From positions 124,001 to 188,000 of the forward strand of contig NZ_CABSIF010000001.1 in NCBI RefSeq assembly GCF_902477725.1: a DNA stretch of 64,000 nt. The letters run 5' to 3'. Under the pieces are notes generated by a model. That model saw only the letters and a program-made list of their open reading frames with translations, made no database searches and was not told the origin of the DNA. The position numbers and the translations under genes were made by a program. This stretch comes from an uncultured Desulfovibrio sp. (GTDB lineage: Bacteria; Desulfobacterota; Desulfovibrionia; Desulfovibrionales; Desulfovibrionaceae). Positions 29,128 through 37,667 of this stretch are shown here, piece by piece; positions within the stretch are counted from its first letter, which is position 1, and every line of letters begins with the position of its first letter.

Positions 29128-31236
29128 ATGCACAACGGTCTATACATCACCGCCACCGGGCCCATGACGGGCAAGAGCGCCATTGCCCTTGGGGCCATGC
29201 AGCTGCTCACCCGCAGCATGCGCAAGGTGGCTTTTTTCCGTCCCATCATCAACGAACCTCTGTGGGACGACCGCGACCCCGACATCCATCTGATGCTTGA
29301 ATACTTCAAGCTCAAGATGGACTACGCCGACACCTTCGCCTACACCCAGCGCGAAGCCCGCCAGATCATCAATCAGGGTTCGCGCAACCTGCTCATCGAA
29401 AACATCATCCAGAAGTACAAAAAGCTGCTGGAAACCTATGATTTCGTTGTGTGCGTGGGCACAGACTTTCTTGCCAAAGACCCGGTTTTCGAGTTTGAAC
29501 TCAATGCCGAAATTGCGGCCAACCTTGGCTGCCCGGTTCTCTTGGTCACCAGCGGCTACAATGTGAGCGCCGAAGACATTCGTGATTCGCTCCAGATCAC
29601 CATGGACAGCCTTGAACCCTATGCGCTGGACGTGGTTGCCACCATTGTGAACCGCCGCAGCCTCACGCAGACAGAACTGGACGAACTGCGCGCCCACTTC
29701 AGCACGCAGGAAAGCCCAGCCCTGATTTTCTCCGTTCCCAACGACCCCACCATCGGCCAGCCCACCATGGCTGACGTGAAAAAGGGCCTGGACGCGGAAG
29801 TGCTGTTTGGCGAAAAGCGACTGGACGCGCTGGTGGGTGACTACCTTATCGCCGCCATGCATGTGGACAATGTGCTCAACTACATTGCCAAAGACCAGCT
29901 CATCGTCACCCCTGGCGACCGCGCTGACGTGCTCCTGGCAGCCATTGCCTCGCGCCTGTCGTCTTCTACTCCCGACATTGCGGGCGTGCTGCTGACCGGG
30001 GGCATCCGTCCCTCCGAAAACGTCTGCAAATTCATTGAAGGCTGGACAGGCTCGCCCCTGCCCATTCTGTTGACGCCTCACCACACCTACAAGGCCTTTA
30101 TGGCCCTGCAAAGCATCATCGCCCCCATTGAACCGGGCGATCTGCGCAAGATCAACAGCGTGCTGGGCCTGTTTGAACAGTACGTCAACGGCAAGGAAAT
30201 CGAAAACCGCATCGGCGGCGAGCGCAGCAGCCGCATCACGCCCATGATGTTTGAATTCGAGCTGATCCAGCGCGCCAAGGCCAACAAGATGCGCATCGTG
30301 CTGGCCGAAGGCACCGAAGAACGCATCCTGCGCGCAACGGATATCCTCCTGCGTCGCGATGTGGCCGAAATCATCCTGCTGGGCGATGTGGAAGAAATCC
30401 GCTCCAAGGCCAGCGCCTTTGGCCTGGACATTGCCAAGGCCCGACTCATCGACCCGGTGAAATCCGACCTGTTTGAAGACTACGCCAATACCTACTACGA
30501 ACTGCGCAAAAAGAAGGGCATTACCCCTGAACAGGCGCGCGACACGATGACCGACGCCACCTACTTTGCCACCATGATGGTCAAGAAGGACGATGCCGAC
30601 GGCATGGTTTCCGGTTCGGTCAACACCACGGCGCACACCATTCGCCCGGCCTTTGAATTTGTGAAGACCAAGCCCGGATTCACCGTGGTTTCCTCGGTCT
30701 TCCTCATGTGCCTCAAGGATCGCGTGCTGGCCTTTGGCGACTGCGCCGTGAACCCCAACCCCACTGCGCAGCAACTGGCAGAAATCGCCATTGCCTCGGC
30801 CCACACGGCCAAGGTGTTTGGCATTGAGCCGCGCGTTGCCATGCTTTCCTACTCCACCGGTACTTCCGGCAAGGGTGCGGACGTGGACGTTGTGGTGGAA
30901 GCCACCAAGATCGCGCAGGAAATGGCCCCCGATCTCGCGCTGGAAGGCCCCTTGCAGTACGACGCGGCCATCGACCCCTCGGTTGCCAAAACCAAGATGC
31001 CTGACAGCAAGGTTGCCGGTAAGGCCACGGTGTTCATCTTCCCCGACCTCAACACCGGCAACAATACCTACAAGGCTGTGCAGCGCGCTGCTGGCGCGGT
31101 GGCCATCGGCCCCGTGCTTCAGGGCCTGAACAAGCCTGTCAACGATCTCTCGCGCGGCTGCACCGTGCCCGATATCGTCAATACCGTGGCCATCACTGCG
31201 GTGCAGGCCGCTGCCGAAAAGGCCGCGCAGAAATAG
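29128..31236 (+). CDS. pta: Phosphate acetyltransferase, long form
   Basis: 702 residues, the three-domain type. Residues 1-200 are a BioD-like P-loop-fold domain (ITATGPMTGKSAIALG). The middle (about 215-330) is a DRTGG domain. The C-terminal catalytic PTA domain runs from about 372 (FELIQRAKANKMRIVLAEGTEER), with ADGMVSGSVNTTAH, SYSTGTSGKG and FIFPDLNTGNN. It converts acetyl-CoA from PFOR to acetyl phosphate. The set por-pta-ackA is the energy-conserving end of lactate and pyruvate oxidation in Desulfovibrio. The GGGAGG ribosome site supports the start. Confidence 0.96.
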   Translation: MHNGLYITATGPMTGKSAIALGAMQLLTRSMRKVAFFRPIINEPLWDDRDPDIHLMLEYFKLKMDYADTFAYTQREARQIINQGSRNLLIENIIQKYKKLLETYDFVVCVGTDFLAKDPVFEFELNAEIAANLGCPVLLVTSGYNVSAEDIRDSLQITMDSLEPYALDVVATIVNRRSLTQTELDELRAHFSTQESPALIFSVPNDPTIGQPTMADVKKGLDAEVLFGEKRLDALVGDYLIAAMHVDNVLNYIAKDQLIVTPGDRADVLLAAIASRLSSSTPDIAGVLLTGGIRPSENVCKFIEGWTGSPLPILLTPHHTYKAFMALQSIIAPIEPGDLRKINSVLGLFEQYVNGKEIENRIGGERSSRITPMMFEFELIQRAKANKMRIVLAEGTEERILRATDILLRRDVAEIILLGDVEEIRSKASAFGLDIAKARLIDPVKSDLFEDYANTYYELRKKKGITPEQARDTMTDATYFATMMVKKDDADGMVSGSVNTTAHTIRPAFEFVKTKPGFTVVSSVFLMCLKDRVLAFGDCAVNPNPTAQQLAEIAIASAHTAKVFGIEPRVAMLSYSTGTSGKGADVDVVVEATKIAQEMAPDLALEGPLQYDAAIDPSVAKTKMPDSKVAGKATVFIFPDLNTGNNTYKAVQRAAGAVAIGPVLQGLNKPVNDLSRGCTVPDIVNTVAITAVQAAAEKAAQK

Positions 31237-31270
31237 TTGCAGATATTCAGCCCCGGCTGTCATGAGCTTT

Positions 31271-31300
31271 CGGCGGTTTGCCTGACACGGCAAACCGCCG
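31271..31300 (+). other. Intercistronic hairpin between pta and ackA
   Basis: CGGCGGTTTGCC and GGCAAACCGCCG form a perfect 12-bp stem with a 6-base loop. There is no T-run after it, so it more likely protects or processes the pta-ackA mRNA than ends it. Confidence 0.6.
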
Positions 31301-31399
31301 CATAAAGCCTGCCGCCGCAAAAACATTACTGACGCAAGGCATGCGCCACAAACTGCCGGCCCGCGATCAGAATAAACAAGTTCAAGGAAAGGAAGAGTT

Positions 31400-32611
31400 A
31401 TGAAAATTCTGGTGATTAACGCGGGTTCCTCGTCCTGCAAGTATCAGTTGCTGGAAATGGACACGCGCAGCGTGCTCTGCTCCGGTCTTGCCGAACGCAT
31501 CGGCCAGGAAGGCGGACGCCTCACCCACAAAATCGCCCCCGATACGGACAAGGAAGAAAAGCTTGTTCGCGAGGCCTTCTTCCCCACTCATGTGGAAGCC
31601 ATGGAACTGGTCATCGCTCTGCTGACCGACGCCGACAAGGGCGTTATCAAGGACAAGAGCGAAATTTACGCCATCGGCCACCGCGTGCTGCACGGCGGCG
31701 AAGCCGTGAGCGATCCCGTGCTGGTGAATGAGCGTGTGAAGCAGATTGTGGAAGAATGCGCCGTGCTTGGCCCCTTGCACAACCCCGCCAACCTCATGGG
31801 CATTGAAGTGGCTGAGAAGCTCTTCCCCGGCGTTCCCAACGTGGCCGTGTTCGATACCGAATTCGGCATGGGCATGCCCAAGGAAGCCTTCATGTACGCT
31901 CTGCCCTACGAGCTGTATGAAGAACTGCGCATCCGCCGCTACGGCTTCCACGGCACCTCGCACAAGTACATTGCCAACGCCACCGCCGAGTTCCTTGGCA
32001 AGCCCCTTTCCGAGCTGCGCTCCATCACCATGCACCTTGGCAACGGCTCTTCCATGAGCTGCGTGAAAAACGGCAAGTGCTTTGACACCAGCATGGGCCT
32101 CACCCCGCTGGAAGGCCTTGTGATGGGCACCCGCTGCGGCACCATTGACCCGGCCATCGTGCCCTTTGTCATGGAAAAGAAGGGCCTCAGCCCCTCCGAA
32201 GCCGACACCCTGATGAACAAGAAGTCCGGCCTGCTTGGCCTGTGCGGCTACACCGACATGCGCGATGTGCATGCCCAGGTGGACAAGGGCAACGAACGCG
32301 CCGAACTGGCCCTCAAGCTGCTCGTGCGCAGCATCAAAAAGACTCTTGGTTCCTACTTCTTCCTGCTTGAAGGCAACGTGGACGCTCTGGTGTTCACCGC
32401 AGGCATCGGCGAGAACGACGACATCGTCCGCGCCATGGTTTGCGAAGGCCTTGAAGCCTTCGGCATCAAGCTGAACAAGGAAGAAAACAGCACCCGCAAG
32501 CCCGGCGCGCGCATCATCACCACGCCGGACAGCAAGATCCCCGTGATCATCATCCCCACCAATGAAGAGCTCCAGATCGCCCTTGCCACAGTGGAAGTGC
32601 TGAAAAAGTAA
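31400..32611 (+). CDS. ackA: Acetate kinase
   Basis: 403 residues. AckA makes ATP from acetyl phosphate and ADP. Fold signatures of the ASKHA family are present: INAGSSSCKYQL at the start, IGHRVLHGGE, RRYGFHGTSHKYI, HLGNGSSMSCV and FTAGIGEND. The stretch usually read as FDTAFHQTMP is FDTEFGMGMP here, keeping the catalytic Asp but changing the following residues. GGAAAGGAAG lies before the ATG. It follows pta after 163 bases with an intervening hairpin and is closed by a strong terminator. Confidence 0.97.
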   Translation: MKILVINAGSSSCKYQLLEMDTRSVLCSGLAERIGQEGGRLTHKIAPDTDKEEKLVREAFFPTHVEAMELVIALLTDADKGVIKDKSEIYAIGHRVLHGGEAVSDPVLVNERVKQIVEECAVLGPLHNPANLMGIEVAEKLFPGVPNVAVFDTEFGMGMPKEAFMYALPYELYEELRIRRYGFHGTSHKYIANATAEFLGKPLSELRSITMHLGNGSSMSCVKNGKCFDTSMGLTPLEGLVMGTRCGTIDPAIVPFVMEKKGLSPSEADTLMNKKSGLLGLCGYTDMRDVHAQVDKGNERAELALKLLVRSIKKTLGSYFFLLEGNVDALVFTAGIGENDDIVRAMVCEGLEAFGIKLNKEENSTRKPGARIITTPDSKIPVIIIPTNEELQIALATVEVLKK

Positions 32612-32640
32612 GCCAGCTTACTTTTGCCTTATGCATGTCA

Positions 32641-32671
32641 AAGGCCGCCCCCGAAAGGAGGCGGCCTTTTT
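32641..32671 (+). terminator. Terminator of the por-pta-ackA region
   Basis: AAGGCCGCC and GGCGGCCTT form a 9-bp stem, followed by five T residues, 30 bases after ackA. It is a textbook rho-independent terminator. Confidence 0.92.
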
Positions 32672-32710
32672 GTACTCTTGCACAGAAAAATTGAGCGGAT
32701 GTGAAAACCG

Positions 32711-33460
32711 TCAGCTGGCTGCTCCGGCCTCGTGCTTCATGGCTTGCTCAAACTGCTGAATATAGCTTTCCAGCTTCTTTTTGCGGTTGTAGTCGTTGGA
32801 ACTTTTCACATACAGGCCCCCGCCCACGGCGACTACAAGGGCAGAAACACCCCCGAATTTGGCGCTCATGTACAAGGCATCGGGCAGCCGGCGCACAAAT
32901 TCATCCATGCTTTCCGTAAACAGATGCATAAGGAAGCTAAAGCACACCAGCCCAACCAGAAAAACAATGGTGCTGACTTTACAAACTTTTTTCAGCGGGT
33001 ACTTTTCAACCACATATTCGTCGGCACGAGCCAGACCGCAGCGCTTCATCACGGTGGCAGCGTCTGCGAATTCGTAGCTTTGAACTGTGGACTCGCCGTG
33101 GCCTGCGCTTGGGTTGGCATTGGGGGCTGTGCTGCGAACGGCATAGACCTCCAGCGGCACGCTTTCGCCGAACGAACCATTTTTTACATCCTCGACGGGG
33201 CCCAGACAGCCCAGTTCCAGCGAATCTCCCTGTGCAGCCGCAAAGGGTTCCGGCAAGGGCAGTTGCACTTCCGTGCCGTATTCCAACTGAAGGGCAGCGC
33301 TCTGCCAGCCTTTTTCTCCACAGGGCATACGCAATGCCATGCCGGTGCTATCCCCCAGTGACACAACAGTTCCCCGCGTGTCGGCCGTGGGCGCTGTGCC
33401 CAACACAACCGCCCTTACGGTCATCACGCGAAAATTCCTGCCTTCAACTGTAAAATCCAT
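32711..33460 (-). CDS. Membrane protein of unknown function
   Basis: 249 residues, not recognised. Residues 1-150 are soluble and look beta-rich (FRVMTVRAVVLGTA, then GTEVQLPLPEPF). Two hydrophobic segments follow: STIVFLVGLVCFSFLMHLF (about 163-181) and FGGVSALVVAVGGGLYV (about 201-217). A short basic, helical tail ends the protein. The N-terminal half contains no signal sequence, so it is probably cytoplasmic. GAGAGG precedes the ATG. It lies 42 bases upstream of the rqcH-like gene on the same strand, so the two could be co-transcribed. Confidence 0.65.
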   Translation of the reverse strand: MDFTVEGRNFRVMTVRAVVLGTAPTADTRGTVVSLGDSTGMALRMPCGEKGWQSAALQLEYGTEVQLPLPEPFAAAQGDSLELGCLGPVEDVKNGSFGESVPLEVYAVRSTAPNANPSAGHGESTVQSYEFADAATVMKRCGLARADEYVVEKYPLKKVCKVSTIVFLVGLVCFSFLMHLFTESMDEFVRRLPDALYMSAKFGGVSALVVAVGGGLYVKSSNDYNRKKKLESYIQQFEQAMKHEAGAAS

Positions 33461-33502
33461 GAAAACCTCTCTCCATAATGCGCCCGTGGGGCTTGCTTCC
33501 CT

Positions 33503-35185
33503 TTACCGGGGCAGCAGCGTTTCCTCAAGGGCAAGATCTACGGGAACCTCGCGCGAGGGCAGCGACTTATCTATGCGCACCGTGCCCGCAGGGGCGTTGC
33601 GCATGGGTTTGACGTGACGCACCTCGGCATACTGTATGCGCGCCCGGGCGGCGTCGCGCTGCCAGCTTTTGCAGGCGGCCAGCGCCCCGGCCTCGTCAAG
33701 AGTGCGCGGCGGCACTTCCTGCCCACCGTGGGCGCGGCGAATAATCACGTGCGAACCGGGGCCGTTTTCCGCATGAAGCCAGATATCATGCGGGGCAGCA
33801 AGCTTGCGCGCGGCCAGATTACCCTTGGAATCGCGGCCGCGCAGCAGCACAAACCCATCTGAACTTATAAACATCTGCACATTTTTGGGCAAGGTGGCGG
33901 CCATTCCGGTACCAACCGCGCGCCCGGTGGGAGCCGCCTCATCGCCAGCGCCCGCAGTGGCACCCAACAGGCTGTCATGCCGGGCCTGACGCAGAGAGGC
34001 CAGTTCGTCTTCCAACGCGCCGCGCCGCACGGCCAGATGTTCCATGCCGCGTTGTCCGCGCCGGGCCGTATGAAAAAGGCGGGCCATTTGATCGCGCACT
34101 GAATACCGCAGATCCAGCGGTATTTCCCGCGCCGGGCCGTGCGGGCCTTCCTCTACGGTGACGCAAGCCGCACGAAAATCCGCAGGCCAGCGCCACAATT
34201 CGGCCTGAAGCGCCAGAGCGTCGGCCTGACAGGCCATCATCTTGCCAAGGCGGTTTTCTTCCTCGCGCAATTTTTCCAGCAGCTTTGCGAGCTTGCGCGT
34301 GCGCCTGTCCAGAGGCTGGGCCGCCTCCCGTGCCTGATCCAGAGCCAGACGGGCAAGCACCATATCCTGCCCTGCCAGTTCGGTCAGATTCAGGGCCTCC
34401 GGTCCGTAAAATTCAGCAGTAGATGGAGCGTCCGCATTCTTGCCCTGCAAGGCCCTTTGCTGTTCCGGGGGCAGGGGCCAGGCGCTTATGGCGAGCACCG
34501 GGCGTGGCATGGCCGGTGCAGAGGCATTACCGGAGGCAGGCGCGCAGGGGCCGTAGCAGAATATATCGCCGCCCCCTGTCCGCAGGTCTTCCAGCAAGGC
34601 CCACTGTTCCGGTTCTTCAAGGCAGGCAAGGGTTCGGCGCAAGGCGGGGGTAAGCACAGGCCATTGCCGCCAGTTGTTCAGGGCATCCGCCAGTTGCGCA
34701 GGCTCGGGCCAGGTGGCCTGCTCGTCTTCCGGCGATTCATTCTCGGCCAGAAAGCGAAGCGATGGCCCTTCGCGCAGATCAAGCAGCAGCCAGGTCAGAC
34801 GCGGGGATTGCTCTGAGCCTGCATCTGCCTGCCCCATTTGCGGCAATGGCGGCAGTTGGGGAGCCTCAGCGCCGCCAGCGAGCAGCAGCCACAAACAGCG
34901 TTCGCTCCAGCGGGCCACGCAGGCAACGATGCGCCGGCCGGTGGCATACTTGCGCAGCCGCATGATGGGCGCTGAAGGTGCGCGGCCCACGCTGATGCGT
35001 TGGGATGTGACAAAACAGAACGGTTCCTTTCGCCCAAAGCGCAGGCAAAGCTGCCGCTTGCGCCCACCGCTGTAGACCATGAGGGCCAGCAGTCCATCAG
35101 AGGGTTCCTGAATTTTTTCCACCCTTGCGCCAATGAGCAAGGGGGTCAGGTCTTCACAAAAACGGCGGAAAAGATGGGCATCCAT
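33503..35185 (-). CDS. NFACT-family ribosome quality-control protein, RqcH-like
   Basis: 560 residues. NFACT proteins (RqcH, Rqc2) bind peptidyl-tRNA-blocked 50S subunits and add alanine tails that mark the chain for degradation. An N-terminal FbpA-type domain (MDAHLFRRFCEDLTPLLIGARVEKI), a central coiled coil (about 320-420) and the C-terminal NFACT-R domain with DIWLHAENGPGSHVII (from residue 467) are visible. Around the position of the Asp-Arg pair needed for tailing in B. subtilis RqcH this protein has Glu95-Arg96. It has long Ala/Pro-rich insertions (about 110-290). The frame is open far upstream, but homology starts at 35185; no clear ribosome site is visible. Confidence 0.85.
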   Translation of the reverse strand: MDAHLFRRFCEDLTPLLIGARVEKIQEPSDGLLALMVYSGGRKRQLCLRFGRKEPFCFVTSQRISVGRAPSAPIMRLRKYATGRRIVACVARWSERCLWLLLAGGAEAPQLPPLPQMGQADAGSEQSPRLTWLLLDLREGPSLRFLAENESPEDEQATWPEPAQLADALNNWRQWPVLTPALRRTLACLEEPEQWALLEDLRTGGGDIFCYGPCAPASGNASAPAMPRPVLAISAWPLPPEQQRALQGKNADAPSTAEFYGPEALNLTELAGQDMVLARLALDQAREAAQPLDRRTRKLAKLLEKLREEENRLGKMMACQADALALQAELWRWPADFRAACVTVEEGPHGPAREIPLDLRYSVRDQMARLFHTARRGQRGMEHLAVRRGALEDELASLRQARHDSLLGATAGAGDEAAPTGRAVGTGMAATLPKNVQMFISSDGFVLLRGRDSKGNLAARKLAAPHDIWLHAENGPGSHVIIRRAHGGQEVPPRTLDEAGALAACKSWQRDAARARIQYAEVRHVKPMRNAPAGTVRIDKSLPSREVPVDLALEETLLPR

Positions 35186-35610
35186 AGAAAAGACCGGCTT
35201 CGGGGCAAGGTAAATGGCTGGGGAGTAAACGGGGCAAGGCGCGGCAGACGGCCCGCTCGGGATGGAAGGCATTACCCTGCCGAAGACAAGGCCGCACAAT
35301 GTCCCAACGCGTGCGCAAATGCAGCAGCAAACGCAGTTCCAGGTGCAACAGATGACAGACCGCAGGCTGGCATGATTGCGCAGACGGTTCAGGTAACAGC
35401 CTCGCCAGCATATCCGATGGGCATGATACGTCCGTTGCAACCGGGCCAGAAATCTCGTAGACCCAGTTCGCTAGACCCCCGCCGCAAGGCGGAACCACCG
35501 GGGAGCCTACCCGAAGTAGCATGCCGTCAGGCGCAAGCGGGAGTGCGCGAGCGCAGCGCCCGCCTGGCCGAAAGCAACAAAAACAGTGCCTTTAAGGCAA
35601 AGAAATGACG
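35186..35610 (-). other. Unassigned 425-base stretch between dksA and the rqcH-like gene, possibly structured RNA
   Basis: No convincing protein frame. Just after dksA there is a small TGCCT/AGGCA hairpin with T-rich sequence on the minus strand, a weak terminator (about 35587-35599). Beyond it the minus strand reads GC-rich with several self-complementary pieces: CTAC-TTCGG-GTAG, GCGGG...CCCGC, and AACTGGG pairing with CCCGGTT. It could hold a small noncoding RNA or the rqcH leader. It does not match any RNA family I could recognise by eye. Confidence 0.35.
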
Positions 35611-35973
35611 TTAATCGCCGCGAAGGTGTTCGTCTTCTTCCTGTTTGGCTTTGCAGTTGATGCACAAACGCGTCACAGGCCGGGCCTTGAGACGGGGAAC
35701 GCTGATGTCGTCGCCGCAGTCTTCGCAAATCCCGTAGGTGCCATCGTCAATGCGGGTAAGGGCTGCCTGAATCTTGCGGATCAGGCGGCGCTCACGGTCA
35801 CGGATGCGCAGGGTAAAGGCCCTGTCGGATTCTGCAGTGGCGCGGTCAGCCGGGTCGGCAAACACTTCGTTGCTATCCGTCAGTTCTTCCAGGGTGCTGT
35901 CACCCTTCTGCTTCGCTTCTTCAAGCATGTCGGAAAGAAGCTTGCGAAAGTATTCTAAATCCTTGTGATCCAT
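35611..35973 (-). CDS. dksA: DksA/TraR-family RNA polymerase-binding factor
   Basis: 120 residues, slightly shorter than E. coli DksA (151). DksA inserts its coiled coil into the RNA polymerase secondary channel and, with ppGpp, redirects transcription in starvation. The coiled-coil tip motif DPADRA (D40 and D43) is intact, as are the four zinc-finger cysteines C83, C86, C104 and C107 (GICEDCGDDI, TRLCINCKAK). The gene seems to be a single unit, with a likely weak terminator after it. Confidence 0.93.
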   Translation of the reverse strand: MDHKDLEYFRKLLSDMLEEAKQKGDSTLEELTDSNEVFADPADRATAESDRAFTLRIRDRERRLIRKIQAALTRIDDGTYGICEDCGDDISVPRLKARPVTRLCINCKAKQEEDEHLRGD

Positions 35974-36305
35974 TTAAACCTCCGGCGGACGCCGCTGGGG
36001 GGCGCATGAACGGTCTACTAATAGGCCTGGCAGGAGCATGCATGGAGCAAGCGATTCGCACCGCATATCCTGCATTGGCCAGCCATGCGGCGGCATGGCC
36101 CGCTCAGAGCACCTCTCAATGAAAATGCTCTTTTGATGCAATGGACTCATATAGCTACATGCGCAACCTTTGTAAAGCTGTGCCCTCAAGATTACGCAAA
36201 GCATGCACTTTGGCGACTGGCACAAACAGAAACCCCGGTTAAACCGGGGCCTAAGGTGCCATAAAAGCGCAAAAATAAGAATTTATGGTGAACGTTGCGT
36301 GGCAA
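35974..36305. other. Gap between dksA and the PP-loop gene
   Basis: 332 bases, no gene seen. It holds the dksA promoter (minus strand) and, at 36233-36249, a CCCCGGTT/AACCGGGG hairpin followed on the minus strand by TTTCTGTTTG, the likely terminator of the PP-loop gene that ends at 36306. A stretch around 36120-36180 is AT-rich and may be the promoter. Confidence 0.5.
36233..36249 (-). terminator. Likely terminator of the PP-loop gene
   Basis: CCCCGG and CCGGGG arms with a short TTAAA loop (the arms can extend as CCCCGGTT/AACCGGGG). On the minus strand it is followed by TTTCTGTTTG, 57 bases after the stop. Confidence 0.6.
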
Positions 36306-37457
36306 TCAGGCTCCAGCTGGATCGTCTTCCCGTCCGGCTTCAAGCCGCTCGGCCTCGTAGCGGGCTTCGCGGGCTGCGGCCTTGGCGGCATCCTGTGCGG
36401 CTTGCCGCTCGCGTGCTTCGGCGCGGATAACGCCCTTGATTTCTTCCCAGGCAGGCTCGTTCCACAAATCCTCACAACGCCGCGTGGGAACGGATACGTC
36501 TGTAAATTCCTCGCCACGGCGGGCGCGCACAAACACATCCCCCCCGGTGGCAACGGCCTTGGGCGCGTAAGAGGCCGTCATCTGACAGGCGGTGCGCAGC
36601 ACGCCCTCGGGCCACAAGGCTCCGTTGCGGGCCAGAGCCAACGGCCCCGGCATGTCGCGCATGCGCAGGATAAGATCGTCCGGACCTGCGGCTGCGGCCA
36701 GCAGATCATTGTCCGCGCTGTTGCGCCCAACGCACAGCCAGTAGTGGTTCTGCCCTTCGCTGTGCCAGAACTGACGCCCAAGATTGGCAAGGGTAAAATC
36801 ACTGGCGCCTGGCTCCGGCAAACGGGTGAGCACCAGCCAGTAGCGGCGGGCGTTCTCACGCTCGGTCAGGCGGCAGCCGCCCCCCGGCGTGGGAATTTCC
36901 TTGATGCCGTATTCCTTGGCAAGGTTCAGCTGCTCGGTGCGGCCCCGGCCCCAGATGCCCAGCAGACGCGAGCGGTCCACAAGCCCGCTTTCTTCAACAG
37001 GAGTCGGCAGCAGATGCTTGGCGCACAGTGGCCGCAGCAAAATATCGGCCACGGCGGCATCACGCATGATAACGTTCAGCGTGTCGCGCCGCTGTGACAT
37101 GGGACGCTGCCCCAGAACCTCGCCCGAAGCCAGGGCCTTGGCGCCCACGCTTTCCATATATTTGCGGGCCTCGCGCAGCAGCAGGATCTTGCAGTCAACG
37201 CAGGGGTTCAGCACCTTGCCAAAGCCGTGTTCAGGCCTTTGGCGCAGCATGGCGGCAAACTGGGGGCCAACATCCTGAGTAACAATATCAAGGTCGTAAA
37301 TCTTGCGCCAATGTGCGGCCGCCGCTTCACCGCCAAAAAAGGGCGAATAAAAATGCAGACAGCGCACGGCAAGGCCTTGGCGTTCGAGCAGTTTGGCTGT
37401 GAGCAGACTGTCGAGCCCGCCGGAAAACAATACTATTATTTGGGGAGAATCGCTCAT
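36306..37457 (-). CDS. PP-loop ATPase (tRNA thiouridylase-like) with a C-terminal NFACT-R-like region
   Basis: 383 residues. The N-terminal half is a PP-loop ATP pyrophosphatase: LFSGGLDSLLTAKLL (residues 11-25), NPCVDCK with C86 and C89, and LASGEVLGQRPMSQRRDTL, the arrangement of ThiI/MnmA-type RNA-sulfur enzymes. A further Cys lies in TPGGGCRLTE. The region after about 240 (ANLGRQFWHSEGQNHYWLCVGRNSADNDLL) resembles the RNA-binding NFACT-R type domain, reported in fusions with such enzymes. The last 60 residues are Glu/Arg/Ala-rich helix. It is probably a tRNA-thiolating enzyme, target unknown. The start at 37457 follows conserved MSDSPQIIV; the ribosome site is poor. Confidence 0.78.
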   Translation of the reverse strand: MSDSPQIIVLFSGGLDSLLTAKLLERQGLAVRCLHFYSPFFGGEAAAAHWRKIYDLDIVTQDVGPQFAAMLRQRPEHGFGKVLNPCVDCKILLLREARKYMESVGAKALASGEVLGQRPMSQRRDTLNVIMRDAAVADILLRPLCAKHLLPTPVEESGLVDRSRLLGIWGRGRTEQLNLAKEYGIKEIPTPGGGCRLTERENARRYWLVLTRLPEPGASDFTLANLGRQFWHSEGQNHYWLCVGRNSADNDLLAAAAGPDDLILRMRDMPGPLALARNGALWPEGVLRTACQMTASYAPKAVATGGDVFVRARRGEEFTDVSVPTRRCEDLWNEPAWEEIKGVIRAEARERQAAQDAAKAAAREARYEAERLEAGREDDPAGA

Positions 37458-37600
37458 GCCGCGCTTGTACGACAGCAATCGCCGGTGCGCAAGGGGCGCA
37501 TGCAAGCCTTGCCCTGCTTTTACCTGCTTGCAATTACCTCTATCAGGAATTAAACTCAATTAGTGGTGGCACAAGCGCAGCCTCTCCGCCGATCTGGCAT

Positions 37601-37629
37601 TTGCCTTGCTCGCCTTGGTCTGCTACACT
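37601..37629 (+). promoter_or_regulatory. Predicted sigma-70-type promoter of recA
   Basis: TTGCCT (37601-37606), 17 bases, TACACT (37624-37629). Spacing is ideal and the start of transcription would be near 37636, 32 bases before the recA ATG. No LexA box of a type I recognise is obvious here. Confidence 0.6.
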
Positions 37630-37667
37630 AATGCGCTTGAAGATATTTTTACCCGGAGCAATGAGCT

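Noticed and set aside
35154..35522. 122-codon minus-strand frame upstream of the rqcH-like gene
   Set aside because: Rich in Pro, Leu and Cys without a pattern, and overlaps the start of the RqcH-like protein.
35380..35570. 6S RNA
   Set aside because: Some GC-rich pieces recall it, but no closing stem and central bubble of the right size could be drawn. Left as unassigned.
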